Source: SZUA-430 sp964483585 (lineage in GTDB: Bacteria > Pseudomonadota > Alphaproteobacteria > Micropepsales > Micropepsaceae). From it: 64,000 nt of DNA. A model generated the notes under the pieces. That model searched no databases, was not told where the DNA came from, and worked only from the letters and a program-made list of their open reading frames with translations. Positions within the stretch are counted from its first letter, which is position 1. Each line of letters opens with the position of its first letter. The DNA lies in NCBI GenBank assembly GCA_964483585.1, contig CAZABH010000009.1, positions 21,894 through 85,893 on the forward strand, written 5' to 3'. The translations under genes were made by a program, and so were the position numbers. Shown piece after piece: positions 52,214-61,436 of the stretch.

Positions 52214-52407
52214 TTCCCGGCCAGATTGAGCGATTGGTCGGCACACACCTGCACTTAATAGTTTCTTGATCCGTGACCGCGTACCATGCTCGAATTGCGG
52301 CGGATCCGGGTAGTTCAGGATTCGGCACGGTTTTGGCTTTGTAGGTTCTGGGACGAAGAGACTGGCCCGTTTTGGGCAGGAATTTCGGCCTGCAAGGGAG
52401 CGTATGA

Positions 52408-53673
52408 ATGAGTAAAAACGGAACAGACTCCAAGAACACTCTCTATTGCTCCTTTTGCGGCAAGAGCCAGCACGAGGTCCGCAAGCTGATCGCTGGACCA
52501 ACGGTCTTCATCTGCGACGAGTGTGTAGAGCTCTGCATGGACATCATCCGGGAGGAGAACAAGACCTCTCTCGTGAAGTCCCGCGACGGTGTTCCCTCGC
52601 CCCAGGATATCCGCAAGGTCCTCGACGATTACGTCGTTGGCCAGGACCACGCGAAGAAGGTCCTGTCTGTTGCCGTGCACAATCATTACAAGCGACTGAA
52701 TCATCAGGCCAAGACTGGTGAGGTCGAGATCGCGAAATCCAACATCATGCTGATCGGGCCGACGGGTTGCGGCAAGACGCTGCTTGCCCAGACGCTCGCG
52801 CGGATCCTCGATGTTCCCTTCACGATGGCCGATGCCACGACGCTGACCGAGGCCGGTTATGTGGGTGAGGACGTCGAGAACATCATCCTGAAGCTGCTTC
52901 AGGCCGCGGACTACAACGTCGAGAAAGCGCAGCGCGGTATTGTCTACATAGACGAGGTCGACAAGATCAGCCGCAAGTCGGACAATCCTTCGATCACGCG
53001 CGACGTCTCGGGCGAAGGCGTGCAGCAGGCATTACTCAAGATCATGGAAGGAACGATCGCCAGCGTTCCGCCCCAGGGTGGTCGCAAGCATCCCCAGCAG
53101 GAATTCCTGCAGGTCGACACGACGAACATCCTGTTCATTTGCGGTGGCGCCTTCGCAGGCCTCGAGCGCATCATTGCGGCGCGCGGCAAGGGATCATCGA
53201 TCGGCTTCGGTGCCCACGTTCAGGCGCCGGATGACCGCGGCACCGGTGCGATCCTGCGCGAGATCGAGCCGGAAGACCTGCTCAAGTTCGGCCTGATCCC
53301 CGAGTTCGTCGGTCGTCTGCCCGTTGTGGCAACCCTCGAGGACCTCGACATCGATGCCTTGATCTCGATCCTCACAAAGCCCAAAAACGCGATCGTGAAG
53401 CAGTACCAGCGCCTCTTCGACATGGAGGGTGTTGCGCTGACCTTCTCGGACGATGCGCTGCGTGCCATCTCACGCAAGGCCATTGCCCGCAAGACTGGGG
53501 CTCGAGGCTTGCGCTCGATCATGGAAGCAATCCTGCTGGACACGATGTTCGAGTTGCCGGGCATGCGCGGCGTTTCGGAGGTCGTGATCAATGGTGAAGT
53601 TGCCGAGGGCAGGGCGCGTCCGCTTCTCATCTATGCGGACAAGCGTAACGAGACAACGTCCGCAGCCTCCTGA
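52408..53673 (+). CDS. clpX: ATP-dependent Clp protease ATP-binding subunit ClpX
   Basis: This 421-residue AAA+ unfoldase feeds ClpP. The N-terminal zinc domain has Cys14, Cys17, Cys36 and Cys39 (CSFCGKSQ, ICDECVELC). Walker A is GPTGCGKT, Walker B is YIDEVDKISR, pore loop 1 is within TLTEAGYVGEDV, and the sensor regions lie downstream (LRSIMEAI). The RKH loop and the IGF-type loop for ClpP docking (SSIGFGAHV) are present. Length is normal. lon follows 163 bp later. Confidence 0.97.
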   Translation: MSKNGTDSKNTLYCSFCGKSQHEVRKLIAGPTVFICDECVELCMDIIREENKTSLVKSRDGVPSPQDIRKVLDDYVVGQDHAKKVLSVAVHNHYKRLNHQAKTGEVEIAKSNIMLIGPTGCGKTLLAQTLARILDVPFTMADATTLTEAGYVGEDVENIILKLLQAADYNVEKAQRGIVYIDEVDKISRKSDNPSITRDVSGEGVQQALLKIMEGTIASVPPQGGRKHPQQEFLQVDTTNILFICGGAFAGLERIIAARGKGSSIGFGAHVQAPDDRGTGAILREIEPEDLLKFGLIPEFVGRLPVVATLEDLDIDALISILTKPKNAIVKQYQRLFDMEGVALTFSDDALRAISRKAIARKTGARGLRSIMEAILLDTMFELPGMRGVSEVVINGEVAEGRARPLLIYADKRNETTSAAS

Positions 53674-53836
53674 TTTCCGCTGCTGTCTGGCCGTTTTTCT
53701 GACGACCCTTGAACGCAGGGCCGATCGCCTCCACTTCTTTGTTTAACACTTGCAGGATGCAAGCGCCCGAGTTCCGCCGTCCATGTCGGTACTTTGGTCT
53801 GCGGCTTCCGCACCCCTATCGAAAGTCAGGATCACG

Positions 53837-56263
53837 ATGAGCACTTCCAACGACGAAAAGCCCGGCAAGGAGCCCGCTATATTCCCCGTTTTGCCGTTGC
53901 GCGACATCGTTGTGTTTCCCCATAAGATCGTCCCGCTCTTCGTCGGACGGGAAAAGTCAGTCCGTGCGCTTGAAGATGTCGGTCTCGAGGAGCGTCAGAT
54001 CCTCCTCGTGACCCAGAAGAACCCGACCCAGGACGAGCCGGGCGAAAACGACATTTACCGGATTGGCACGCTGGCCTCGGTGGTGCAATTGTTGAAACTC
54101 CCAGATCAGACGGTTCGCGTTCTGGTCGAGGGCAAGCAGCGCGCGCGGATCAAGCGCTTCATTCCCAACGGCAATTTCTTTCAGGTTGAAGCCGAGGTGC
54201 TTCCCGACCTCGTGACTGACGATGGCGAGATCGAGGCACTGGCCCGCACGGCGTCCGCCCAGTTCGACAATTACGTGAAGCTCAACAAGAAGATTGCGCC
54301 AGAGTCCCAGGCCGAGGTGCAGCAGATATCCGATCCTTCGAAGCTGGCAGACACGATCGCCTCACACCTGACCGTGAAGATCCCGGAGAAGCAGGGTCTC
54401 CTTGAGATGGTGAATGTTGGCGAGCGGCTCGAGAAGGTCTTCGGCCTCATGGAAGCCGAGATGAGCGTGCTTCAGGTCGAGCGAAAGATCCGGACGCGTG
54501 TGAAGCGCCAGATGGAGAAGACGCAGCGCGAGTACTACCTTAACGAACAGCTGAAGGCGATCCAGAAGGAGCTTGGCGAAGGCGAGGAGCAGCGCGACGA
54601 GCTTGGCGAAATCGAAGATCGCATCAAGAAGACCAAACTATCAAAGGAAGCCCACGACAAGGCCATGGCCGAGCTGCGCAAGCTGCGACAGATGTCGCCG
54701 ATGTCGGCCGAGGCCACGGTCGTGCGCAACTACCTCGATTGGATTCTCTCGTTGCCTTGGGGCAAGAAAAGCAAGGTCAAGAAGGACATCGCGGAAGCCG
54801 AGGCTGTCCTCGATCATGATCATTTCGGTCTCGAGAAAGTCAAAGAGCGCATCCTTGAATATCTTGCCGTGCAGCAGCGCGCCGGCAAGCTGCGCGGGCC
54901 CATTCTGTGTCTCGTCGGCCCGCCGGGCGTCGGCAAGACCTCGCTCGGAAAGTCCATTGCAAAAGCCACGGGCCGCGAATTCATTCGCATGTCATTGGGT
55001 GGCGTGCGCGACGAGGCAGAGATCCGCGGTCATCGACGGACCTATATCGGTTCAATGCCTGGCAAGGTGATCCAAGGCATGAAGAAGGCAAAATCGGCCA
55101 ATCCGCTCTTCCTGCTCGACGAGATCGACAAGCTGGGTGCCGATTGGCGCGGCGACCCGTCATCGGCGTTGCTCGAGGTGCTCGATCCCGAGCAGAACGC
55201 CACCTTCAACGACCACTACCTCGAAGTCGACTTTGATCTCTCGGACGTGATGTTCATTACCACGTCCAACAGCCTGCGCATGCCGCAGCCGCTGATGGAC
55301 CGCATGGAGATCATCCGCATCCCCGGTTACACGGAAGACGAGAAGGTCGAAATCGCCAAACGCCACCTGATCCCCAAACAGGTTCAGGCACACGCGTTGA
55401 AGGATGGCGAGTGGTCCATCTCGGACGCAGCGCTTCTGGACCTTGTGCGCTACTATACGCGCGAAGCTGGCGTTCGCAGTCTAGAGCGCGAACTTGCGAA
55501 CCTTGCCCGCAAGGCGGTGCGTGACCTCGTATCGAAGAAGGTGAAGTCGGTCCAGATTACCCCGAAGAACCTCGAGAAATATGCCGGTGTCCGGAAGTAC
55601 AGGTTCGGCGAGATGGAAGGCGAAGACCAGGTCGGCGTCGTCACCGGGTTGGCCTGGACCGAAGTGGGCGGCGACACGCTGACCATTGAAGCCGTGATGC
55701 TGCCGGGAAAGGGTCGTATGCAGGCCACGGGCAAGCTGGGCGACGTCATGAAGGAATCGATCGACGCAGCGCGTTCCTATGTGCGCGCCAAGTCAACGAC
55801 CTTCGGCGTAACCCCGCCCACCTTCGACAAACGCGACATTCACGTACACGTGCCTGAGGGCGCGACCCCCAAGGACGGCCCATCGGCAGGCGTCGCCATG
55901 ACTGTTGCCATTGTGTCTGTCCTGTCGGGCATCCCCATCCGCCGCGATGTCGCGATGACGGGCGAGGTTACGCTGCGCGGGCGCGTGTTGCCGATCGGTG
56001 GTCTGAAGGAAAAGCTGCTGGCTGCCCTCCGTGCGGGCATCAAGACAGTGCTGATCCCCACCGATAACGAAAAGGATCTCGCCGAAATACCTGATAACGT
56101 CCTCAAGGGGTTGACCATCGTGCCTGTGGCAACGGTCGAAGAGGCGCTGTCGCGGGCCCTGGTCAGGATGCCTCTGCCGGTTCAATGGGAAGAGCAGGCC
56201 GATGAAGGCCAGGCGGCCAAGAAGACCGAGTCCGATGATCGCGAAGGGGTCGTCGCGCATTAA
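53837..56263 (+). CDS. lon: ATP-dependent protease Lon (LonA)
   Basis: This 808-residue protease degrades misfolded and regulatory proteins. The LON substrate domain is N-terminal (about 15-210), the AAA+ domain has GPPGVGKTSLGKS and FLLDEIDKLG, and the proteolytic domain uses the Ser683/Lys726 dyad (DGPSAGVAM, GGLKEKLLAA). ATG 53837 follows AGGATCACG; the open frame begins 29 codons earlier without similarity. CTTGAA at 53708 is a possible heat-shock -35, but the matching -10 is weak. A strong hairpin follows the gene at 56292. Confidence 0.97.
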   Translation: MSTSNDEKPGKEPAIFPVLPLRDIVVFPHKIVPLFVGREKSVRALEDVGLEERQILLVTQKNPTQDEPGENDIYRIGTLASVVQLLKLPDQTVRVLVEGKQRARIKRFIPNGNFFQVEAEVLPDLVTDDGEIEALARTASAQFDNYVKLNKKIAPESQAEVQQISDPSKLADTIASHLTVKIPEKQGLLEMVNVGERLEKVFGLMEAEMSVLQVERKIRTRVKRQMEKTQREYYLNEQLKAIQKELGEGEEQRDELGEIEDRIKKTKLSKEAHDKAMAELRKLRQMSPMSAEATVVRNYLDWILSLPWGKKSKVKKDIAEAEAVLDHDHFGLEKVKERILEYLAVQQRAGKLRGPILCLVGPPGVGKTSLGKSIAKATGREFIRMSLGGVRDEAEIRGHRRTYIGSMPGKVIQGMKKAKSANPLFLLDEIDKLGADWRGDPSSALLEVLDPEQNATFNDHYLEVDFDLSDVMFITTSNSLRMPQPLMDRMEIIRIPGYTEDEKVEIAKRHLIPKQVQAHALKDGEWSISDAALLDLVRYYTREAGVRSLERELANLARKAVRDLVSKKVKSVQITPKNLEKYAGVRKYRFGEMEGEDQVGVVTGLAWTEVGGDTLTIEAVMLPGKGRMQATGKLGDVMKESIDAARSYVRAKSTTFGVTPPTFDKRDIHVHVPEGATPKDGPSAGVAMTVAIVSVLSGIPIRRDVAMTGEVTLRGRVLPIGGLKEKLLAALRAGIKTVLIPTDNEKDLAEIPDNVLKGLTIVPVATVEEALSRALVRMPLPVQWEEQADEGQAAKKTESDDREGVVAH

Positions 56264-56291
56264 CCTTTGCGAAATTAGCCAAGAATGAGCG

Positions 56292-56327
56292 GGGCCGCAG
56301 TGTGGAAAACTGCGGCCCTTCGCCTTT
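56292..56327 (+). terminator. rho-independent terminator of lon
   Basis: GGGCCGCAGT (56292-56301) pairs perfectly with ACTGCGGCCC (56309-56318) across a 7-nt loop, 29 bp after the lon stop, followed by TTCGCCTTTT. This separates lon from the hup gene. Confidence 0.85.
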
Positions 56328-56363
56328 TGTGAACGGATTTGCGCGGAAAACCGCGATTTGGCT

Positions 56364-56390
56364 TTGACAGGCCGTCCCGGGCGCATTATG
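56364..56390 (+). promoter_or_regulatory. possible hup promoter
   Basis: A perfect -35 TTGACA (56364-56369) lies 92 bp before hup. The -10 is poor: the best candidates are CATTAT or ATTATG at 56384-56390, at 14 to 15 bp spacing. Its position just after the lon terminator supports separate transcription of hup. Confidence 0.4.
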
Positions 56391-56455
56391 CCGACACTCA
56401 AGCTATCGGGGCAAAACGGCCCTTTTCTGTCATTCCAACGACCCTGCGAGGACAC

Positions 56456-56728
56456 ATGAACAAGAACGATCTGATTGCTGCGGTGGCCGAGAGGACATCC
56501 GTGCAGAAGTCGGAAGTCGAGAAGATCATCGACACGACACTCGACATCGTCACCAACACCCTGAAGGGCGGGGATGAAGTGCGCCTGGTCGGTTTCGGGA
56601 CGTTTGTCGTAACGACACGCAAGGCCGGCACGGGTCGTAATCCGCGCACGGGCGAAGAAATCAAGATCCCCGCTTCGCGCCAGCCCAAGTTCCGGGCCGG
56701 CAAGCAGCTCAAGGACGCGGTGAACTGA
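56456..56728 (+). CDS. hupB: DNA-binding protein HU
   Basis: This 90-residue nucleoid protein bends and compacts DNA. The dimerisation helices (MNKNDLIAAVAERTSVQKSE start, split in family fashion) are followed by the DNA-binding beta arms with GFGTFVVTTRKAGTGRNPRT and the invariant Pro at GEEIKIPAS. Length is standard. ATG 56456 follows GCGAGGACAC. It has its own upstream -35-like element and a terminator at 56766; lon-hup adjacency is widespread in proteobacteria. Confidence 0.96.
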   Translation: MNKNDLIAAVAERTSVQKSEVEKIIDTTLDIVTNTLKGGDEVRLVGFGTFVVTTRKAGTGRNPRTGEEIKIPASRQPKFRAGKQLKDAVN

Positions 56729-56765
56729 TATCCGTCGGCCGGCAATCGGCCATTTTCGGGCATAC

Positions 56766-56805
56766 GGACGCGGGAGACCACCAAGGTCCTGCGTCCTTTT
56801 CTTTT
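56766..56805 (+). terminator. rho-independent terminator of hupB
   Basis: GGACGCGGGA (56766-56775) pairs with TCCTGCGTCC (56787-56796) through one G-T pair, followed by TTTTCTTTT. It lies 38 bp after the hup stop and before tRNA-Val. Confidence 0.85.
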
Positions 56806-56853
56806 GCGGCAGAAGCGCGCGTTTGCTATCTCGCTTTCTCCGTGCGGTGAATA

Positions 56854-56929
56854 GGGCGATTAGCTCAGTTGGTAGAGCGCATCGTTTACACCGATGATGT
56901 CGGCGGTTCGAGCCCGTCATCGCCCACCA
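56854..56929 (+). tRNA. tRNA-Val (anticodon TAC)
   Basis: A 76-nt cloverleaf with acceptor GGGCGAT/ATCGCCC, D-arm TAGCTCAGTTGGTAGAGC, anticodon loop TTTACAC (TAC, codon GUA), T-arm GGTTCGAGCC and encoded CCA (56927-56929). A secreted-protein gene begins 32 bp after it on the same strand. Confidence 0.97.
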
Positions 56930-56961
56930 CCCCATCGCCAGTCGAGGGAGCCCTGAAGTTC

Positions 56962-57480
56962 ATGTTCAGATTGGCTGCGGCAGTCGCGCTTTCGCTCTGC
57001 ATTGCGGTACCAAGCCGAGCGGACGTGCGCGCGCAGTCGGACAATGGATTCACCATCACGCACCAGGCCGAGATCCCAGGATCGCCGCAGTCTGCTTACG
57101 AGTCCTTCGTTGCAATCGGCGCCTGGTGGGACATGGCCCATAGCTACGGCGGCAAGGCCACCGCCATGCGCCTTGACCCCAAGCCAGGAGGCACCTGGCA
57201 GGAAACGCTCGAGAACGGTGGCTTCGTGACCCACATGACGGTCACGCAGGCCGTGCCGGGCAGTCGGCTGGTCATGTCAGGCGGTCTTGGCCCTCTGGGT
57301 CAAATGGGGGTAAGCGCCACGATGACGGTGACTTTCAGCAAGACCCCGACTGGCACCCGCGTCAGGCTTGACTACGCCGTTGGCGGCTTCGACCCAGACG
57401 GCTTCACGCAGCTAGCCAAGGCTGTCGACAGCGTGCTTGAAGCGCAGATGCAACGCTTCAGCAAGCAAACCATGCAATAG
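56962..57480 (+). CDS. secreted SRPBCC-family protein
   Basis: This 172-residue protein has a signal peptide (about 1-20, LCIAVPSRA) and a START/AHSA1-like SRPBCC domain: TITHQAEIPGSPQSAYESFV, then IGAWWDMAHSYGG, KPGGTWQETL and TMTVTFSKTPTGTRVRLDY. Such domains bind hydrophobic ligands; a periplasmic location is unusual for the family but seen in other proteobacteria. The start at ATG 56962 is set by the signal peptide and lies just after tRNA-Val, leaving little room for an independent promoter. It is convergent with the FAD oxidoreductase gene. Confidence 0.85.
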   Translation: MFRLAAAVALSLCIAVPSRADVRAQSDNGFTITHQAEIPGSPQSAYESFVAIGAWWDMAHSYGGKATAMRLDPKPGGTWQETLENGGFVTHMTVTQAVPGSRLVMSGGLGPLGQMGVSATMTVTFSKTPTGTRVRLDYAVGGFDPDGFTQLAKAVDSVLEAQMQRFSKQTMQ

Positions 57481-57491
57481 GGCTCTTGCCC

Positions 57492-58829
57492 CTAATCGAG
57501 GTTGTCCTCGATCCGTGCCCTCAGCAGCATCAATCGCAGATACCAGAGCCGCAGGCTTGGCAACGGAAAGCGGGCCGGCAGTCCTGCAAGGGGTGCAGGC
57601 AAGGCTACGTTTTCGCCTGCCATGAGTTGACCAAGCGTGCGCCCAGCCCACGTCATGAACGCAACGCCATTTCCATGGCAGCCGAACGCGTACCCGATGC
57701 TGGGATCTTCCGGTAGCAGCCCAACGGCGGGCGTCAGGCGCCGCGTTGCCGCGATCAATCCGCGCCAGCAATGAGACGTTCGGGCCGCTGCAAGAGAAGG
57801 CAAGAGCCCCTGACGGCGGTGTTCCAGCAGCCTCTGCATGGCCGCAAGTCCCGATGGATGCCCTGTCGTATCTCCACGACCACCGAACAAAAGGCGCTGA
57901 CCGGGAAGCATGCGGATGTAGGACAGATGGGCGCGCGTGTTCGCTGCTGGTAGCCGCGTGAAATATCCTTGAGCGCCAATCTCTGCCTCTCCGAGAGCTT
58001 CCGTCGTCGTAATGGTCGACATGATCGGCAGCACGCGGCCTGCAAGTTCCGGTATCAAGGTTTCAGGCAGCCAGCCATTGGTGGCCACGATGACGCGCCG
58101 CGCGGACACGGTGCCGCCCTCGGTTCTCAGTCGGTGCAGGCCCTGGCCGCGTTCCCACGACGTAACGCGCGTGTGTGCGTGAAGACGAGCGCCACGTCTC
58201 TCGGCTGCTGACGCCAGTCCAAGGCAGAAGGCCAGGGGGTGCAAGCCAAAGCCAACGGGCTCGAACAGGGCTCCATTCTGTTCGCTGCACTTGAAGCCAA
58301 CCCGTTCAAATTCCTCTCGCGGCACAAGACGAGATGCAATTCCAAGCCTTTGCCCCACAAGGGCCTGCGCGTCCAGTTCGCGAAGACGGGATGCACGATG
58401 GGCGAAGGTCCAGATTCCCGGACCCTGTGATTGCAGCTCCATGCCTTCATGGCGCGCGAGATCCTCTACCCAGCGCACTGCCTCGATCAGCACCCGATAG
58501 AATGCGAGGCTCTCTTGTTCGCCGTAGATCTCGCGCAGTTCAAGCGGTCCAAGGAACGAAGCACCGATGCTGCAAAAGCCGCCATTGCGCCCTGACGCGC
58601 CCCAGCCAATCTCCCCCGCCTCCAGAACCCGAACATCCAGGCCGCGTTGTGCCAGAAACCAGGCTGCCGACAGCCCGCAATAGCCGCCCCCGATGACCGC
58701 GACATCGGCGCGCTCGTCGCTTGAGAGGTTCGTCGTATGTGGCCGCTCAAGATTTGCACGATCCTCTTCCCACAAGCTGTCGACCAGCGTGGTCGTCTCA
58801 GACACGCTGGGGTGATAGAGCGTGTGCAT
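57492..58829 (-). CDS. FAD-dependent oxidoreductase of the DAO family
   Basis: This 445-residue flavoenzyme has an N-terminal Rossmann motif (VAVIGGGYCGLSAAWFLA, Gly47-49) and a FAD contact block GWGASGRNGGFCS. The C-terminal GYAFGCHGNGVAFMTWAG binds the flavin as in the DAO/glycine-oxidase fold. N-terminal TLVDSLWEEDRANLERP resembles gamma-glutamylputrescine oxidase and related amine oxidases, but no polyamine gene is nearby, so the substrate is open. It is 27 bp upstream-distant from the DUF4287 gene on the same strand and may be co-transcribed with it. Confidence 0.88.
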   Translation of the reverse strand: MHTLYHPSVSETTTLVDSLWEEDRANLERPHTTNLSSDERADVAVIGGGYCGLSAAWFLAQRGLDVRVLEAGEIGWGASGRNGGFCSIGASFLGPLELREIYGEQESLAFYRVLIEAVRWVEDLARHEGMELQSQGPGIWTFAHRASRLRELDAQALVGQRLGIASRLVPREEFERVGFKCSEQNGALFEPVGFGLHPLAFCLGLASAAERRGARLHAHTRVTSWERGQGLHRLRTEGGTVSARRVIVATNGWLPETLIPELAGRVLPIMSTITTTEALGEAEIGAQGYFTRLPAANTRAHLSYIRMLPGQRLLFGGRGDTTGHPSGLAAMQRLLEHRRQGLLPSLAAARTSHCWRGLIAATRRLTPAVGLLPEDPSIGYAFGCHGNGVAFMTWAGRTLGQLMAGENVALPAPLAGLPARFPLPSLRLWYLRLMLLRARIEDNLD

Positions 58830-58855
58830 CTCAAGTCTGCCGAAGACGGGGCACC

Positions 58856-59440
58856 TCAGGCCTCCGCATAAGCTTGGGCGAGCAAGGCTCTGGCACTCTT
58901 GTCAAAGTCTTTGCGCGACCCGATCAGAAGGGCCATCTTGATCCTGTTCCCATCACCCATGTTCTTCGCGGCCGACAACCGCGCCCCCCTTGGGTAGGAC
59001 TTCAGCGCAAGGCCCAGAAGCAGGCCATGACGGCTTGGCTTCAAGGCTGCGAATTGCTTGAGCCGGTGAAAGGCCACATGGCCCCTGCGAACGCGAACCG
59101 TGCCACGTCCAAGGCGCTTTGCGTGGGCAACCACGATGTCGTGCAGCGCTTTTTGCTCGGCAAAACGCCCCGAAAACAGCCTGTCCAGCCCGTCGCTGGG
59201 CTGGTCCCGGTCCAGGGCGGCTAGTCCGAAAGCCCGCCCGAGCACGACGCCCGCATGCGCAAGACCCAGTCCATGGGCAGCCTTGAGCCATCGCAGCCTC
59301 TCGGCGGGTTTCGCATGGGGGCATTTCCGGGCGACCCGAACCCAATGAGCCATCGTCTTTCCGGTGGCTTTCACGAGTTTGGCTTCCACGGATGCGATGT
59401 ATTGTCTGATCTTGTCAGGTTCCTTGGGTTTTCGGGCCAT
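58856..59440 (-). CDS. DUF4287/DUF5655-domain protein
   Basis: This 194-residue protein pairs two small domains. Residues about 12-70 match a DUF4287 pattern (KTMAHWVRVARKC, AERLRWLKAAHGLGLAHA), and about 105-190 match DUF5655 (LHDIVVAHAKRLG, HVAFHRLKQFAALKPSR). The function is unknown; DUF5655 members are sometimes near toxin or transport genes, but nothing of that kind is here. ATG 59440 is preceded by AGGATTGACA; a TTG two codons earlier is also open. It lies just upstream of the FAD oxidoreductase gene. Confidence 0.82.
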   Translation of the reverse strand: MARKPKEPDKIRQYIASVEAKLVKATGKTMAHWVRVARKCPHAKPAERLRWLKAAHGLGLAHAGVVLGRAFGLAALDRDQPSDGLDRLFSGRFAEQKALHDIVVAHAKRLGRGTVRVRRGHVAFHRLKQFAALKPSRHGLLLGLALKSYPRGARLSAAKNMGDGNRIKMALLIGSRKDFDKSARALLAQAYAEA

Positions 59441-59546
59441 TGTCAATCCTCAGACAGTCTCGGGGCTTGCTTGACACTCCCCATCTCCTTCAGTACACCC
59501 ACCGCTCTTCGGCGGCCAGTCGTGGCTGCCCCTGACCCCGTCAAAG

Positions 59547-59623
<77 letters not shown>

Positions 59624-59903
59624 GTCATCGCGTATCGGCGAGACTGGCAAGCACCGCGGGCTGCACGCCCGATCGCCAAGAGATCGAGCCGCATTTTCCT
59701 CCCGAACTGTCGCAGGAAGTGCACGCCAAAATGCTTGCTTTGGCCCACGCAATCTTTAGGTTCCCGCACGAAAACGTGTGATTTGAGTGACTCATCCGGC
59801 GCGCAAATGATCGAAACCCGGTTGGGTTTGGTCGCAACAGCCGGTCATATCGAAGGGGGCAGGGGCGCAAGGTATCAAGCATTGCAGCCCCTCAATGTGG
59901 CGC

Positions 59904-60269
59904 ATGGACAATCTGCTGGCTGAATATTTTCCGATCCTGCTCTTCCTGGGGCTGTCCGGGGTCCTTGCCTTGGTCCTCTTGGTGTTGCCGATGGTTCTGG
60001 CGCCATCGCGGCCAGACGCGGAAAAGACCTCTGCCTATGAATGCGGGTTCAATGCGTTCGATGACGCCCGCATGAAGTTCGATGTGCGCTTCTATCTTGT
60101 CGCCATCCTGTTCATTATTTTCGATCTGGAAGTCACCTTCCTCTTTCCTTGGGCGATCACCTTGAAGGAGATCGGTTGGTTTGGGTTCTGGTCCATGATG
60201 GTGTTCCTGGGCATCCTGATTGTTGGCTTTGTTTATGAATGGAAGAAGGGGGCCCTCGAATGGGAGTGA
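59904..60269 (+). CDS. nuoA: NADH-quinone oxidoreductase subunit A
   Basis: This 121-residue membrane subunit of complex I has three transmembrane helices (about 9-31, 64-84, 92-112). The conserved loop with the active-deactive cysteine is SAYECGFNAFDDAR, and FDVRFYLVAILFIIFDLEV follows. MDNLLAEYFPIL is the usual start, so I use ATG 59904; an ATG three codons earlier is possible. No strong ribosome-binding site is visible. It heads the nuoABCDEF run and overlaps nuoB by 10 bp. NADH electrons pass through complex I to quinone while protons are pumped. Confidence 0.95.
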   Translation: MDNLLAEYFPILLFLGLSGVLALVLLVLPMVLAPSRPDAEKTSAYECGFNAFDDARMKFDVRFYLVAILFIIFDLEVTFLFPWAITLKEIGWFGFWSMMVFLGILIVGFVYEWKKGALEWE

Positions 60270-60823
60270 ACCCGCCCGCATTGCAGTCTGCACGCTCAGG
60301 CGTCGAAGGGGCTGGACCTGTCGATCCGAACGATCCGTTCTTCCTGGCCGCCCGCGAGGCGCTGGATGAAAAGGGCTTCCTCATCGCCCGCGCCGACGAC
60401 CTCATTACCTGGGCCCGCACGGGCTCGCTGATGTGGATGACATTCGGTCTGGCATGCTGTGCCGTCGAGATGATGCAAGCCTCGATGCCGCGCTATGATC
60501 TGGAGCGGTTCGGTTTTGCGCCGCGCGCATCGCCCCGCCAGTCGGATGTCATGATCGTGGCTGGCACGCTGACCAACAAGATGGCCCCGGCCCTGCGCAA
60601 GGTCTATGACCAGATGCCAGAGCCGCGTTACGTGATTTCCATGGGGTCCTGCGCCAATGGCGGTGGCTACTACCATTACTCATATTCTGTGGTGCGTGGC
60701 TGCGACCGCATCGTGCCTGTCGACATCTATGTCCCCGGTTGCCCGCCGACGGCCGAGGCGCTTGTCTATGGCGTGATGCTACTGCAGAAGAAGATTCGCC
60801 GCACCGGCAACATCATCCGCTGA
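60260..60823 (+). CDS. nuoB: NADH-quinone oxidoreductase subunit B
   Basis: This 187-residue peripheral-arm subunit binds cluster N2, the electron donor to quinone. Cys66 and Cys67 (GLACCAVEMM), Cys131 (MGSCANGGGYY) and Cys161 (VPGCPPTAEAL) form the 4Fe-4S site. The N-terminus carries an alphaproteobacterial extension of about 25 residues. ATG 60260 follows AAGGGGG and overlaps nuoA; a start at 60239 would be seven codons longer. nuoC follows 7 bp later. Cluster assembly probably relies on the Suf operon in this window. Confidence 0.97.
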   Translation: MGVNPPALQSARSGVEGAGPVDPNDPFFLAAREALDEKGFLIARADDLITWARTGSLMWMTFGLACCAVEMMQASMPRYDLERFGFAPRASPRQSDVMIVAGTLTNKMAPALRKVYDQMPEPRYVISMGSCANGGGYYHYSYSVVRGCDRIVPVDIYVPGCPPTAEALVYGVMLLQKKIRRTGNIIR

Positions 60824-60830
60824 GAGACCC

Positions 60831-61436
60831 ATGACTGACAAAATAAAGGCGCTCGCGGACCACATCCTCACCCAGAAAAGCGGCTTTGGCCTTTCGGCCG
60901 AGATTGCACTTGGCGAGTTGAGCATCCGCTGCGCGCCGGAGACACTGCTGGGGCTGCTGCAGTTCCTGCGTGATGACGCTGCCTGCCAGTTCAAGACACT
61001 GGTCGACATATGTGGGGCAGACTATCCGCAACGTGCGAAGCGCTTTGATGTGGTCTATCACCTGCTGAGCATGCATCGGAACCAGCGTATACGCATCAAG
61101 GTCGAGACCGATGAGCAATCGCCAATCCCATCCGCGATCACCGTCTGGCCTGCCGCCAACTGGTTCGAGCGTGAAGCCTTCGATATGTATGGCATCCAGT
61201 TCGCAGATCATCCTGACCTGCGCCGTATCCTGACGGACTACGGTTTTACTGGATATCCACTGCGCAAGGACTTTCCCCTCACGGGCTTCAGCGAGGTTCG
61301 CTACGACGAGGCGCAGAAGCGTGTGGTCTACGAGCCTGTGCGACTGGTCCAGGATTTCCGCAAGTTCGATTTCATGTCGCCATGGGAGGGTGCAAAATAC
61401 GTGCTCCCCGGTGACGAGAAGGCAACCAAGCCATGA
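60831..61436 (+). CDS. nuoC: NADH-quinone oxidoreductase subunit C
   Basis: This 201-residue peripheral-arm protein has the 30-kDa subunit signature EREAFDMYGIQFADHPDL followed by RILTDYGFTGYPLRKDFP. In this organism it is separate from nuoD, unlike the fused NuoCD of E. coli. It carries no cofactor and helps form the quinone-site platform with NuoB and NuoD. ATG 60831 follows GAGAGACCC; the end overlaps nuoD by 4 bp. Confidence 0.97.
   Translation: MTDKIKALADHILTQKSGFGLSAEIALGELSIRCAPETLLGLLQFLRDDAACQFKTLVDICGADYPQRAKRFDVVYHLLSMHRNQRIRIKVETDEQSPIPSAITVWPAANWFEREAFDMYGIQFADHPDLRRILTDYGFTGYPLRKDFPLTGFSEVRYDEAQKRVVYEPVRLVQDFRKFDFMSPWEGAKYVLPGDEKATKP

Noticed and set aside
53708..53736. Heat-shock (RpoH) promoter for lon
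   Set aside because: CTTGAA is a good -35 but the -10 at 15 to 17 bp is a weak match, so it was not listed as a feature.
56930..59546. Integrated element with attachment repeats at the tRNA genes
   Set aside because: I found no integrase and no duplication of the tRNA 3' ends, so a recent integration is not supported.
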